From assembly GCA_022578965.1 (NCBI GenBank), contig MU400513.1:558001-622000 (forward strand): 64,000 bases of DNA, written 5' to 3'. Shown piece by piece: positions 1 to 11,008 of the stretch. The notes under the pieces are model-generated. The model saw nothing but the letters and a program-made list of their open reading frames with translations. It had not been told where the DNA came from and searched no databases. How positions within the stretch are numbered: position 1 is the stretch's first letter; every line of letters starts with the position of its first letter. The stretch is from Xylaria sp. FL1777 (Eukaryota > Ascomycota > Sordariomycetes > Xylariales > Xylariaceae). The position numbers and the translations under genes were made by a program.

Positions 1-690
1 CCACAAGCCACACATATGAATCGAAATGGGAAATCACGGGTGGCTACCCATCAAAGCAGGTTTCTTGTGAGTAATTATATCTTACGCAATACCTAAGAAC
101 TGTGATATCTTATACCATTTGCCATATAACATTAATGAGGTGTATCTACTTAGATTCTTAATATTGTCAGAGTAAGCCCTGGTATGTCCATGTGTGGTGA
201 AATAGGCTAGGTAACCTAATCAATCTTGGGCTGTTAACCTGCGCAATGTATTCTAAATATTCAGCTTTTACCCAAATACTTGTAGAGGTAAATCACTGGC
301 CCCAGTGCAAAGAAGTTGGTTTCCCTAAATATAAGCTGTTAAATACCTTCAAGAAAAGATGGTTCGCATGATATAGAAAAAGGGAAAGCACAGTAAGTAA
401 TTATTGTTGCAACAAAATATCTAGCAAGCCTTGCAGATGTGACAAAGTACAAACGCACGCTACAGGAACTGTTCTAAAAGCTGGTATTAAATAACATGTA
501 CTTGACCAATAATTTATCCGATAAATAGGTGGCAGTTATTACAGCAAAATTTGAGGAGTGGCTTTTTTGGTTTAACTTTGTCTTAATGATGCATCACGTA
601 CCATTCAACTTCCTTGGTCTATTATCCAAATGCCATATTTTCCATACGGAGGGAAGATATATACAAAGACTGGGCATTTAAAAGCTAATG
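1..690. other. Intergenic, AT-rich, no gene seen
   Basis: I see no coding region. Short frames are broken by stops on both strands. The right edge should hold the 3' untranslated region of the minus-strand hydrolase that ends at 691. Confidence 0.5.
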
Positions 691-2902
691 TTAATCCTCA
701 TCCTGTAAACCTGTCAGCGGACCAGCTAGACCCTGCATCCGTCGGCTAAGCAGATCGTCTGAGCTATTGAGCTTAACAATACTCCTCGACCCCCGACCAC
801 CTCTAAGTCTCCCATCCGTCCTTTTCTTCTTACCCGAGACGCCATTTGTTTGGGCGCCCTTCTGATCATCACCAGAAATATCCGAAGCTTCTTCGTCCCG
901 TAACTTAGCGTTGTCACTCATGGTTCTCCCCCTGAGCCTGGTCATGTTAATCTCTAATGGGCGATCTTCGTCCCCGCTAGACTCCGTGTTGACATAATGC
1001 CGAGACTTTAAGCGTCTCTGTTCGCGTCTCTCGCGTGACTCCGCACTATTTAGAAGGTCTTCCACCCATCTTGCGCAACGGTCAATGAGTTTCCAAGCCG
1101 GAGGATATACCGAAGCAAACTGCGTGAAACCATGACTAATGCCTGGAATTAGTACCACCTCAGCGACGTCCTTATCGTCAAAATCAGCCACATTTTCTAG
1201 CCCTTCCACAGCCTGAGATTTACGGTGTGAGTGATAGGCATGTTTGATACGACGTAAACGCCCGGCAAATATAACGGTATCATCGACCAAGGGGTCCCGT
1301 TCTCCTGTGAGGAAGTATGTCTTAGGGAATTGCTGCAGGAGAGCATCGGGTGCCAGGATTGGAGATAGAAGGTAGTCCTGTGAGAAATCGGGCCGGTTGT
1401 GCGGACCGATGTACAATATGATCATAGCGCGCATCATCTCTGGTGTGAGAATTCGATCGTTGAAATACGAGATCATCGATGCCATAGCCAAACGTGTGCG
1501 CATGGGTTCAGAATGATGAGACAAGGACTGATTCTCTTGCCGAGGTACCTGTGCTGATGGTTGAGGCTTGGACCACATTTGTGGGCTTGCATGCGAGTAC
1601 TCGGGATGGGCAGTCTGAAGAGCCTGGTCCTTTGTCTCGCCATTTGATGTCGTTGTCGTAGACACATGAGGGAAAGGAAACTCGTCCTCGTCGTCGGACT
1701 GGTGAGGTGTACCAACCAGGTCATTGTACTGCATGCTCTTTCGCTTTAGATAGTTCTTATTTGTAACGCGCATTCTCCGATCCTTGATCAAGGCCATTTG
1801 CTCATCAGACATCCAGTTGCCAATGTTCATGTCTAGGCAAGGGTAGAGCAGCACCAGGCCAGCTGGTGTGGGTAACTCTTCTTGGACAAGACCTGGTCGG
1901 CGTTTGTTAGTGGTAGTTTCTATGACCATTAAAGTCATAGCTGTTGCAAGGTTTCCGCCGGCACTATCCCCCGTCACTACTATCTTCGGGATCTCTCGCC
2001 CAGACATTCCTATGCAACGGCCTTTGCTTCTGATAATAGTCGTATACACATCGAAACATTCGTTGAGTGCGTACGGATATGGATACTCTGGAGCCTTTTT
2101 GTAGTCAAGGCTAAGCACGGGTAATCCGGTCTTGCCGGCCCAGGCGAAGAGCTTGTCATCATGGCATCTTGGATCCATAGCAACGAACCCGCCGCCCGGA
2201 ACATCAAGAATTACTTTGTTTATGTGCTCAAGATCTGAAATGGGGCCGTCATAGTATATCCAACCAGCGACTGGCTCTTTGTAGTCGCTGGTATTGGGGC
2301 GTGGTATGCGGATGGCTCGCGGTGGCCAACGTGTGAAGCGGGGCCGCATGAGGTTTTGGAGAGCGCCGAGGTACGGCGTTCTCCCCTTGTTCCAACTGAC
2401 ACGAAGATGGTCTACGGTTAGCATACCACGAACTTTACGGACTTTCTCATCAGCTCGCTCAGCAGCAACCATATAGAATACGGAGAAGACCATGCTGGCA
2501 ATGTCCCTCAGCCACTTTTTCCTAATCTTCATGGCGGTCCAGAAGCCCGCGTCAAGGGCAGTAAGCACCCATGTAGCACGGAAGTAGGCGGCGTCGTACA
2601 TGTTGGCCATGGGCTCTGGGCTCGCCAACCCTACTAGAGTACTGAAATTTCGGGCCGCATAGAGGTACATCATAGTGAAGACAACAATTTGCCATCCCGT
2701 TAATTTCTTTGACGAGAGCTTGGACAAGAGCCGCACGAACGGTGGGCCATGACGGTTACCTCTACACGATGGTCAGCTTTGCATTGCACAGCATGGGTGT
2801 TCAAACATACCTATAAAGGTAAACTGACCAGAAAGTCAGGACTGCTAGAACTTGGAGGCGGCGTGACTTGGCAGAAGGCCTGCCAAGAACATGGTCTATC
2901 AT
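691..2902 (-). CDS. Membrane-anchored alpha/beta hydrolase (HSL/esterase-like)
   Basis: The model is complement(join(691..2761,2811..2902)), 720 residues. The large open frame has no ATG at its upstream end, where its first apparent start is GTG at 2736. A 49-bp GTATGT...TAG intron (2762-2810), with CTGAC inside, joins it in frame to a short exon whose ATG at 2902 sits in a good context (CAAAATG). The joined N-terminus carries two hydrophobic segments, one around VLAVLTFWSVYLY and one around WQIVVFTMMYLY, which suggests ER or other membrane anchoring. The lipase/esterase core follows: oxyanion loop VPGGGFV, where the usual HGGG has Pro for His; nucleophile elbow GDSAGGN with Ser297; acid region GERDPLVDD; and the His in ISHGF. 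A long low-complexity insert lies between the nucleophile and the acid, and the tail is basic and polar. The substrate is unknown; lipid or acyl ester is inferred from the family. Confidence 0.88.
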
Positions 2903-5012
2903 TTTGGACGAGAGAAAGAGCGGACCTCAAATATGATGCGTAGTACAAATGCGGCATGCCAGTCTTAAGATGCAGCAGAAAGTTGGGAGGAGAAATAAAC
3001 AATCCAGATCGTGATGCCAGAACACCAAAGACGTGGTGGCGCAGGCTGAGTATGACAACGGCAAATGCAAAACTAGTACATGGAAACCTGGGGAGCTAGC
3101 CGAGACATGGCGTCTCCGGGGGGAATGATGCAGAAGAGCAGAAGGGTAGAAGGATAGATGCTGTCGATTGTCGATTGTCGAGTCAGGCAGAATCCACAAG
3201 TTGATAGGTCGCGACGAGGGTGAATGAACAATGAGCAAATGTAGAGAAAGAAGACTGAAGTGGCACTCGTCGACGTACAAAGCCGTTGGTTGAACCAAGC
3301 CAAATGATTTGCTAGGGAGAGAGCATTACCGTTATGTCTTAGAGACCAAACTGTCGAAGCTTGAGCAGTAGGACCGCAGCGAAGCCCCGTGACCTTGAAG
3401 CAGCGGTATTTGGCTGGCGGGATCCCGGGAACCGAGCTTGAGCTTGTGACGTTTGCGTTGTCAGCGTGAAAGCTGCTGGCTTGCTGACATGTGAAAGTGA
3501 TGCCCCCCACCCCACAGAGCCAGAGCCATGCCATGTGCCAGGCTATACTTCCGTATTCTAGGGCTGCCCAGTTAGCACCCATACCGACAACCCCGCTGAA
3601 AGCCCCCACGGTCCCCTATCTACTCAGTACATGTACCTAGGTAGTAGGTATCTACCTACCTACCTAGGTAGGTGCTGGCAGTAGTGACCTCTCTTTCGAG
3701 CTTGCTAATAGACAACAGGTGATGATGATGTTCATCCATTGTAAGTAATCCATCAACTAGCCAATGTCAAGACAGGTGCCCAAACATACTCCCATTTCTG
3801 TATATACCATCTATACATCTGGGCAGTACCGCGTTGGGGTAAAGCCCTAATCATGCGATTAGAGAGATTGAGAGACTGCCGCGCACTTCGCGCCGAATGA
3901 GCAGCTCTAAATATCTCTCTATATGTATGCGACAGCTTTGCGGCATCTTTAGCATTTTGGTCATATAATGGCAGGAGTGGTTCCTTGACACCCGCAAGCT
4001 CATTTTATACTCATGCTCACGACATGACGAAATGAGGGAGACGACCAATATTCAGGGGATTGGTTGATATTGCACCTCTATGGAGAGACGGCTAGCTGCC
4101 AGCGCGGCCGAAGAGGTACTCTCTGCGCTCTCTGCGCTGTCTGAATTGGAGCGCTAAGGCAGCGAACGACTCAAGAGCCAGACCGTTAGATTCCGTCGGG
4201 GTCGGTCTGGCGAGCGCGCGAAGAGGCTAAACTGTCTAAGCGACGAGCGAGCACGGGCTTCTTACCGCTTTGGCCTCTTCTGCCGTCTTCGCCTCCAAAG
4301 CATCGCTCTATAAGTACAACATGGAGCATTGGAGTCGCCCGAGGTCGAGGTCAAGGTCTACGTCTTGACTAGGTAGGTAGCTAACTTTGAACAGCACATG
4401 AGTAGCACATGGTCATCTCGCTGGAGGTGTTGGTTGGCATCGAGGTTCACTACTCGGCTTAAAGGAAAGCAACGATTAGTTTAGACGGTACCCGCAACAT
4501 TCGGTGCACCCTGTTGGAAGAAGAACATGGCATCGTGATGACGGGAGCTTGTTGGAGTGTAGATATTTGGTCGAGCTACCTACCTAGGTAGGTAGACTAA
4601 GACTCCGAGCTGCAGGGTACTAACCCTCAGCATTCTCTAGGCGTACTACCTGCTCCGTACATAGGTAGCTCTGGCGGCATGTGGGGTTGATGGGTGGGAT
4701 TGCAGCGACATCGGGCCAAAAAAGTTAATTATCGATAACAAACCGGGTGCTGTGTAGTACTACCGCTGTGGTCACTGAAAACAGCAACTCCAACCCAATC
4801 GAACCGTGGGATATGCGATGCGCCCTATCCATCCAGCTCTATAAAGGGTGTCTCTCCAATTCCTCTCTTCGCAATTCACTTGCGAAGCTATATTGGTCTA
4901 TAGAAGGAGCTGATATCCGTCTCCAATCGGCCACTCACTCGCAATTGAACCCTCATTATTGATACGGTAGTCCACCGGTGGTCCACTTGAGGGCCAGGTT
5001 GCTCTGCTCGAG

Positions 5013-5019
5013 GAGTCAC
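5013..5019 (-). promoter_or_regulatory. Second CPC1/GCN4-like half site (GTGACTC on minus strand)
   Basis: The plus strand reads GAGTCAC, the inverse of the TGACTC core bound by the bZIP amino-acid-starvation regulator (GCN4 in yeast, CPC1 in Neurospora). It lies 10 bp upstream of the perfect site at 5030. Confidence 0.45.
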
Positions 5020-5029
5020 TAGTGATCTT

Positions 5030-5036
5030 TGACTCA
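5030..5036 (+). promoter_or_regulatory. CPC1/GCN4 binding site TGACTCA upstream of ARG8
   Basis: A perfect TGACTCA lies 206 bp before the ARG8 start codon and 40 bp before a TATA box. This is the known site for cross-pathway (general amino acid) control, which induces arginine genes on starvation. Site and spacing are seen in the sequence; binding is inferred. Confidence 0.6.
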
Positions 5037-5076
5037 CTAGCAGCTTGGGTATGTATAATTCAATCTGCCTATTCCG

Positions 5077-5084
5077 TATAAATA
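5077..5084 (+). promoter_or_regulatory. TATA box (TATAAATA) of ARG8
   Basis: TATAAATA lies about 150 bp before the ARG8 ATG and just downstream of the CPC1-like sites. The order activator site, TATA box, gene is typical of starvation-induced biosynthetic genes. Confidence 0.5.
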
Positions 5085-5089
5085 CCGCC

Positions 5090-5161
5090 ATGGCCGCCAT
5101 CTCTTCGCCACCATACTTCCATCAATCCCATCTTCTATCACTATGGAAGATGGCCGTATAA
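5090..5161 (+). promoter_or_regulatory. Upstream ORF of 23 codons before ARG8
   Basis: ATG at 5090 opens a 23-codon frame ending in TAA at 5159-5161. A second small frame, ATG 5143 to TAA 5169, overlaps it. Both lie in the stretch between the TATA box and the ARG8 ATG. The first ATG may lie upstream of the transcription start, since the TATA box is only 6 bp away; the second is more likely to be in the leader. I do not recognise the peptide as the arginine attenuator peptide of the arginine-specific carbamoyl-phosphate synthetase gene. Confidence 0.3.
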
Positions 5162-5235
5162 GTAGCTAACCAGGTTGTAGTCTCCCCGCAGCCCTGCCCG
5201 AAGTAATCTGCCCATTTTGTTGAGGCCGTCGAATC

Positions 5236-6615
5236 ATGGCTCTCCGACTATCTACACGATCTGCGTTCGCTGGCAGCATCAGACGGCTCTCTTCGCGAGC
5301 TACGGCCACGGCCTCGAACCTCCCCCCTCAGCTCCAGCAGTCTGTTAATCGCGATGCTTCCCTTAGCAATCCCGACCCGTCGGAGGATTCCCCGAGCTCG
5401 ACCCTGACTACCCGACATCTAAAACACATGGTCGCAACCTACTCCCGACCCTCGGTCGTGTTCGTGAGAGGAGAGGGGTCTTACTTGTGGGACTTGGAGA
5501 ATCGGAAGTACCTTGACTTCACTGCTGGCATTGCTGTCAATGGCCTTGGCCACGCCGACCCTGCGCTTGCGAGACTTATTGCAGACCAGGCATCGACACT
5601 GCTGCATGCGTCGAACCTCTACTTCAATGCTTGGACAGGCGTCCTTTCGGAGCTGTTGGTTGAGAAGACGGTGCAATCGGGCGCCATGCACGATGCCTCA
5701 TCTGTGTTCGTCTGTAATTCGGGTTCCGAGGCAAATGAAGCCGCCATCAAGTTTTCTCGCAAGGTGGGTAAGGTCATAGACCCGACTGGTTCCAAATATG
5801 AGTTCGTCTCGTTCCAGGGTTCTTTCCATGGCCGAACCATGGGGAGTCTATCTGCGACCCCGAATCCTAAATACCAGGAACCCTTCTCGCCCATGGTCCC
5901 AGGCTTCAAGTACGGTACATATAATGATATTGGCGCAATTAATGAGCTTGTCAACGAAAAAACGTGCGGTGTTATAGTTGAACCTATCCAAGGTGAAGGA
6001 GGCGTCAACGTTGCTACCGATGAATTTCTTATTGCGCTGGCAAAACGATGCCGTGAGGTTGGGGCCGTTTTGATCTATGATGAGATACAATGTGGTTTAT
6101 CCAGAACCGGAACCCTCTGGGCTCACAGTCACTTGCCGAAGGTGGCCCATCCGGACATAATAACGAGTGCGAAGGCTCTCGGCAACGGATTTCCAATCGG
6201 TGCTGTCATCACCAATAGCCTTGTTAGTGAGAAAATCAAGGTTGGCGACCATGGCACAACCTACGGAGGGAATCCCATGGCGTGTCGCATAGCCCACCAT
6301 GTCGTTGAGCGATTAGCGAATCCTACCCTGCAGAAGGATGTCCTCGCCAAGGGAGCGCTCCTGAGAGAAGGGTTCGAACGGCTTCGTCAACAATTCCCAG
6401 ATTTGATTGGCGAGATTCGGGGTCGCGGTTTAATGTTAGGTGTCCAATTGACACAGGATCCATCTCCGATCATTAAGGCGGCCAGGGAAAGAGGACTGTT
6501 GGTTATCACATGTGGTACAAACACGCTTAGGTTTGTTCCACCCTTGACCATAAACGACGACGAGATTCAAACCGGGCTGCGTATATTGTCAGACGCAATC
6601 AAGGCCACTCAGTAG
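5236..6615 (+). CDS. ARG8: Acetylornithine aminotransferase, mitochondrial
   Basis: This single-exon gene encodes 459 residues. The enzyme is a class III PLP-dependent transaminase that makes N-acetylornithine from N-acetylglutamate semialdehyde with glutamate as amino donor, in the mitochondrial arginine pathway. The first 30 or so residues are rich in Arg, Ser and Ala and lack acidic residues, as expected of a mitochondrial presequence. Family motifs are clear: the cofactor phosphate loop NSGSEANEAAIKF, the acidic stretch with DEIQCGLSRTG, the Schiff-base lysine in TSAKALGNG (Lys313), and YGGNPMACR. Length fits the family. The ATG at 5236 (GAATCATGG) is the first long in-frame start and includes the presequence. 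The promoter carries CPC1-like sites. Ornithine or GABA aminotransferase is an alternative, but the combination of motifs and the starvation-type promoter favours ARG8. Confidence 0.94.
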   Translation: MALRLSTRSAFAGSIRRLSSRATATASNLPPQLQQSVNRDASLSNPDPSEDSPSSTLTTRHLKHMVATYSRPSVVFVRGEGSYLWDLENRKYLDFTAGIAVNGLGHADPALARLIADQASTLLHASNLYFNAWTGVLSELLVEKTVQSGAMHDASSVFVCNSGSEANEAAIKFSRKVGKVIDPTGSKYEFVSFQGSFHGRTMGSLSATPNPKYQEPFSPMVPGFKYGTYNDIGAINELVNEKTCGVIVEPIQGEGGVNVATDEFLIALAKRCREVGAVLIYDEIQCGLSRTGTLWAHSHLPKVAHPDIITSAKALGNGFPIGAVITNSLVSEKIKVGDHGTTYGGNPMACRIAHHVVERLANPTLQKDVLAKGALLREGFERLRQQFPDLIGEIRGRGLMLGVQLTQDPSPIIKAARERGLLVITCGTNTLRFVPPLTINDDEIQTGLRILSDAIKATQ

Positions 6616-8604
6616 AGCGTCGCAAGAAGCTATGCAAACAGGTATCAGTGGCTTCACAATACAACGAGGCTATAAGGGATCTAACCTATCATATGTCGCC
6701 TCAAAGCATCTGTCAATGTTTCTTCTATCACAAATCGAATGCCAACTGTCACTAGATGCATTTTAATCGTCACCATAGTTTTCATTCGTAACTGGTAAAA
6801 CGCTATAGGCCTGTCACAGACCTAGGCCAGGTACGTACGTACTAGACTCGTCAAACTCGGATCTGGTTTCAAAGTGGTACGACCCGGCACGTTATATTTC
6901 GATGCTGGATAGGATTTGAGCAGCCGGTTGATGTCGATTTTGACAGGCACCCCTTGCGCTACCTAGGTAATCATGGTCACGGCAAATTCCAAGAAATACC
7001 GTATCCAGCCTCTAGGACGATTACGATTGGCTGTTACACTCGACGTGACGTTGATCAGGGTTAGGGATATGAGGCACTTTCCTCTTCGAGTATTCAGAGC
7101 GAATTGTTCCGAGGGTCTTTCGAAGTATGAGAAAGATTCTATAGGCTCCTAACCAAAGTTCACACTCCCTTCGTGTTGTACGGCATACTGCGTATGTCGC
7201 CAAAGGCGGCGTGAAACGGGGCGACGATTGGCTATCCATGTGGTGGCGATGAGTCCAGTCTTGAGAAACCGATTCGCAGGGTCGAGCTGGTGCGAATGGC
7301 ATTCGCCACCAATGGGATTGATCTTTTCATTGCTTGAGTAAGTTGAGCGATACGAAGGCTCTTATTTCCGCTTGCTATATCACAGCTAGGATATCGGGGA
7401 ACGGCGCAAACCAGTATTGCATATAGGGATGCGTAAGGTCTGTGGCACTAGTTGATGGATGTTGTTCACCGACCTTAGGGCCTGAACAAGCTTGCAGAAA
7501 GAGCTGCAGAATCATCTACTAGGGCCCCTAGCTGCCAATCCTCGCCGTTTGTGTTCAGCAAGCACATGCTTAGATCTAGAAGATCCTCGTATTTTTGGGC
7601 TCTGTCCCTGGCGACTTGTGGCAGATATCTCCTTCGTCAGAGCCCCTAAGACGAATTTCGGTCAATTACTCATGCTACACCCGCACTTAGTGTCACTTAC
7701 GCTACGTCTAGCAGAACTACTCACCTATTACGTACGTAGCCTACATGTTCTACATGTAGCAAGTTACTAGCCTGTCCACCGCCCGCTGAGATCACACATC
7801 GCTCGCTAGCTCGATGGCAGGCCTATGACTGGTTACCTTTCGGCGGGTCAGTCCGCCACGGACGTGGCCAAATGCAAGGATCCTTGTCAGCACCGCTGAG
7901 GGCAAACCCGGGGGAATCCCATAACATGCATAACATTGCATACCAAGCTTTCCGTCATCTTTTCGAGCCCACTAGTGCAATTACGAGTGCTCCCAAACCA
8001 ACACGGCGCGTTGGGCATTGACCGGCCAACTTGGCAGTGTTGAATCTTCTTATGGATGAGATCACTAACATGAGATGGTGGTTCTGTTTTGTTTCGGAAG
8101 AAAGCTGATGGGTGGAATCGAACGATGGTAATTTAGGCCCTTCTCACCGCCGTTCCGAGCATTTGGCCGCCGTCCCCGTAAGCGCATCATGGGTACGACG
8201 ATCATGGGTCTAACCTTGCTGTTAGCATAAATCCTCTGTGCGGCAACCTGCTGGATACTGCTCAGCTCAAGCAACAGCTACCCCGCACCTGATGTATCGA
8301 GCATGTATCTGGCATAGGTGCTGGGATCCCAGCCTTATACTTGCGTAGGTATTATCATGCCCTGCTCCCGCCGCTGCTGCGTGGGGTTCGAATTGTTGGA
8401 GTCCTCACTTCACTCTTTGTCCCGGTTGCCAGTGACCACTTTGTTTGTTTGTTTAAATTCTAGCGTTCTAGCCGGCCTTCACGTAGTTGTACAAGCTTTG
8501 TATTCTAGATTTAAAGCTGTGCTTTCCGTCGTGCAGACTGTCTGTTCTCAATCTCCCCCTAAGAATCGTGTTTTACTCCCAATTATCTCCGTATATACGC
8601 TATC
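6616..8604. other. Intergenic between ARG8 and GAD, no gene seen
   Basis: About 2 kb. It contains one TACCTAGGTA palindrome (6960) and a GTACGTACGTAC run near 6832. Frames such as 7021-7302 (minus), 8065-8274 (minus) and 8318-8803 (plus, which runs into GAD in another frame) resemble no family. A pyrimidine-rich stretch before 8605 is probably the GAD leader. Confidence 0.5.
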
Positions 8605-11008
8605 ATGGTTCATCTATCCCAAATTCCGCAGGACCAGGAGCTTGGGACTCTGCCGGATGCTGTCAAGAAAATCCGGTTACAGCTCAGTAATTACGATGAT
8701 ACTTTCACGACCAGTGTTTACGGCTCTAAGTTCGCCGCTGAGGACCTCCCGAGGCATGAGATGCCCGAGGGCGAGATGCCTAAGGAGGTCGCTTACCGGA
8801 TGATCAAGGACGAACTTAGTCTGGACGGCAACCCAATGCTCAAGTAAGTGTGATTAATAAAAGATATTATGAGTAGGTGGAATGTGTATAGTCTAATAGC
8901 ATGATAATAGCCTCGCGTCATTCGTCACGACTTACATGGTGAGATCCCCTCACATTTCGAACCGCCATATCCACACATCTGATCCATAAGCTGAGAATGC
9001 GACAACACCGACTAACGATTTCATCTCAGGAAGAAGAGGCAGAGAAGCTGATGACGGAGTCGTTCTCGAAAAACTTCATCGACTACGAAGAATATCCCCA
9101 GTCAGCAGACATCCAGAACCGCTGCGTATCCATGATCGGGCGGCTGTTCAACGCGCCGGAGTCGAGCGCGCCCAACAAGGTGGCCGTGGGGACGTCGTGC
9201 GTGGGGTCGTCGGAGGCCATCATGCTGGCGGTGCTGGCGATGAAGAAGCGGTGGAAGAACAAGCGGGCGGCGGCGGGCCTGTCGACGGACCGCCCCAACA
9301 TCGTCATGTCCTCGGCCGTGCAGGTGTGCTGGGAGAAGGCCACGCGGTACTTCGAGGTCGAGGAGAAGCTCGTGTACTGCACGCCCGAGCGCTTCGTTAT
9401 CGACCCCCTCCAGACCGTCGACCTCGTCGACGAGAACACCATCGGCATCTGCGTCATCCTGGGCACCACCTACACGGGCGAGTACGAGGACGTCAAGGGC
9501 GTCAACGACCTCCTCGTCGAGCGCGGCCTGGACTGTCCCATCCACGTCGATGCTGCCTCGGGCGGCTTCGTCGCGCCTTTCGTCGTGCCCGATCTCGAGT
9601 GGGACTTCCGGTGCGAGAAGGTCGTGTCTATCAATGTGTCTGGTCACAAGGTAATTATAGCTAAATTAACCTTGAGCGACTTGAAGCTAAATCTCTATAG
9701 TACGGTCTCGTATATCCTGGTGTCGGCTGGGTCGTCTGGAGAGGTCAGTGTGCCAATATCGCTTATGCGCCCCTTTAACGCGGTCACGGGAACATATGTT
9801 TGGTTTGTTTATAGAAGTGGTAATGACTAACTGCGAAGTTCCGAATTATAGCTGCGGAATACCTACCCCAGGAACTTGTGTTCAACATCAACTACCTCGG
9901 TGCTGACCAGTCATCATTTACGTGAGTATTGTCTCCATTGTGTTTATGAATGCCGAGCCTTTCAAAGAATGAGGACCTCTTGTTTGAGTCATGTTTTTGT
10001 GTGATGGATTCCGTGTGAAGTCTGATTGAGATCAAATCATAATGGAAGAGAAGAACTGCAACTAACTCTCGACGATGTAGATTGAACTTTTCGAAGGGCG
10101 CTAGCCAGGTCATCGGACAATATTACCAGCTGATCCGACTCGGGAAGAAGGGTTACCGCGCCATCATGTCGAATCTGACACGGACGGCCGATTACTTGAC
10201 CCAAGCCCTCGAGGCGCTGGGTTTCGTTAGTATGTAGTTCCTTTTTTCTTCTCTCGAGCCCTTTGATGAAAGAAAACGCTTTGTTAGAGTTAGGGTTATG
10301 CTTTCTCCTTGCGAACTCATTAGATCACGTTTAAGTTCCGCGTAAAGCCAAAGATTGCTGACCTAGAATGTCACAGTCATGAGCAAGATGTCTGGAGAGG
10401 GTCTGCCACTAGTCGCCTTTCGGTTGCCCGAGAGTGAGAGTAGGCATTACGATGAGTTCGCTCTCGCACATAGGCTGGTAAGTACCGTAGTTGACCTCCA
10501 TATCACTTTCCCGGGGGTCGCCAATGACGGGAGTAAAAATCCCGTATTTGGCCTGGCCCTCCGTTGTGTGTTATGAGATAACATACAATTTCTGGCTGGG
10601 AAAGGAAAATGAGATAACTGACCCTCTGATGCCGTAGCGCGCCCGTGGATGGGTCGTCCCCGCGTATACCATGGCGCCGCACACCAACAACCTCAAGATG
10701 CTGCGCGTCGTCGTCCGGGAGGACTTCACCAAGAACCGCTGCGATTCGCTCCTCAGCGACATCAAGCTCTGCCAGGGCTTGCTGGAGCAGCTGGACCGGG
10801 ACGCCATCAAGCTGCAGGAGGAGTATATCCACAAGCACACGGTGAACAGCTCCGAGGCGAAACATAACCACCCCAGGTTCCGGGTAAGCTGTCTTTCCGT
10901 CTGTGTCTTAGATGCAGATAAATCATTTGGACGTCAGGCTAATTCATGATGTAGAAGGAGAGGCATTCCATCCAGGGGATACATGGGAAGACGCATGCTA
11001 TCTGTTAA
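8605..11008 (+). CDS. GAD: Glutamate decarboxylase (PLP-dependent)
   Basis: The model is join(8605..8843,8911..8938,9030..9650,9701..9743,9852..9921,10081..10229,10377..10477,10638..10883,10955..11008), 516 residues in nine exons. Every junction is GT-AG and keeps frame. The enzyme converts glutamate to GABA plus CO2 in the cytosol, feeding the GABA shunt and consuming protons. Evidence: the GAD N-terminal region with [13 protein letters not shown], the substrate region with [10 protein letters not shown], the cofactor region [14 protein letters not shown], and the Schiff-base motif SINVSGHK with Lys296 at the end of exon 3. [14 protein letters not shown] and the C-terminal domain starting [11 protein letters not shown] follow. 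Exon 9 ends in KTHAIC, like other fungal GADs. Exon 3 is markedly GC-rich at third positions. The ATG at 8605 fits the family N-terminus. Confidence 0.93.

Larger units (their letters stand above)
2903..5235. other. Shared 5' region between hydrolase and ARG8
   Basis: This is a 2.3-kb divergent intergenic region. It holds three perfect TACCTAGGTA palindromes (3634, 3661, 4581), the CPC1-like sites and TATA box before ARG8, and small upstream ORFs. No protein gene is supported. The longest open stretches (for example minus strand 3073-3609) begin with non-ATG codons and resemble no family. Confidence 0.55.

Noticed and set aside
3073..3609. 178-codon minus-strand frame upstream of the hydrolase
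   Set aside because: It starts with GTG, has a chance-like Cys/His/Ser-rich composition, and the hydrolase is already completed by the exon at 2811-2902.
9102..9664. Long open frames on the minus strand (181 codons) and in another plus frame (155 codons)
   Set aside because: They are shadows of GAD exon 3, caused by its GC-rich third positions; the products are low-complexity Arg/Gly/His/Asp-rich.
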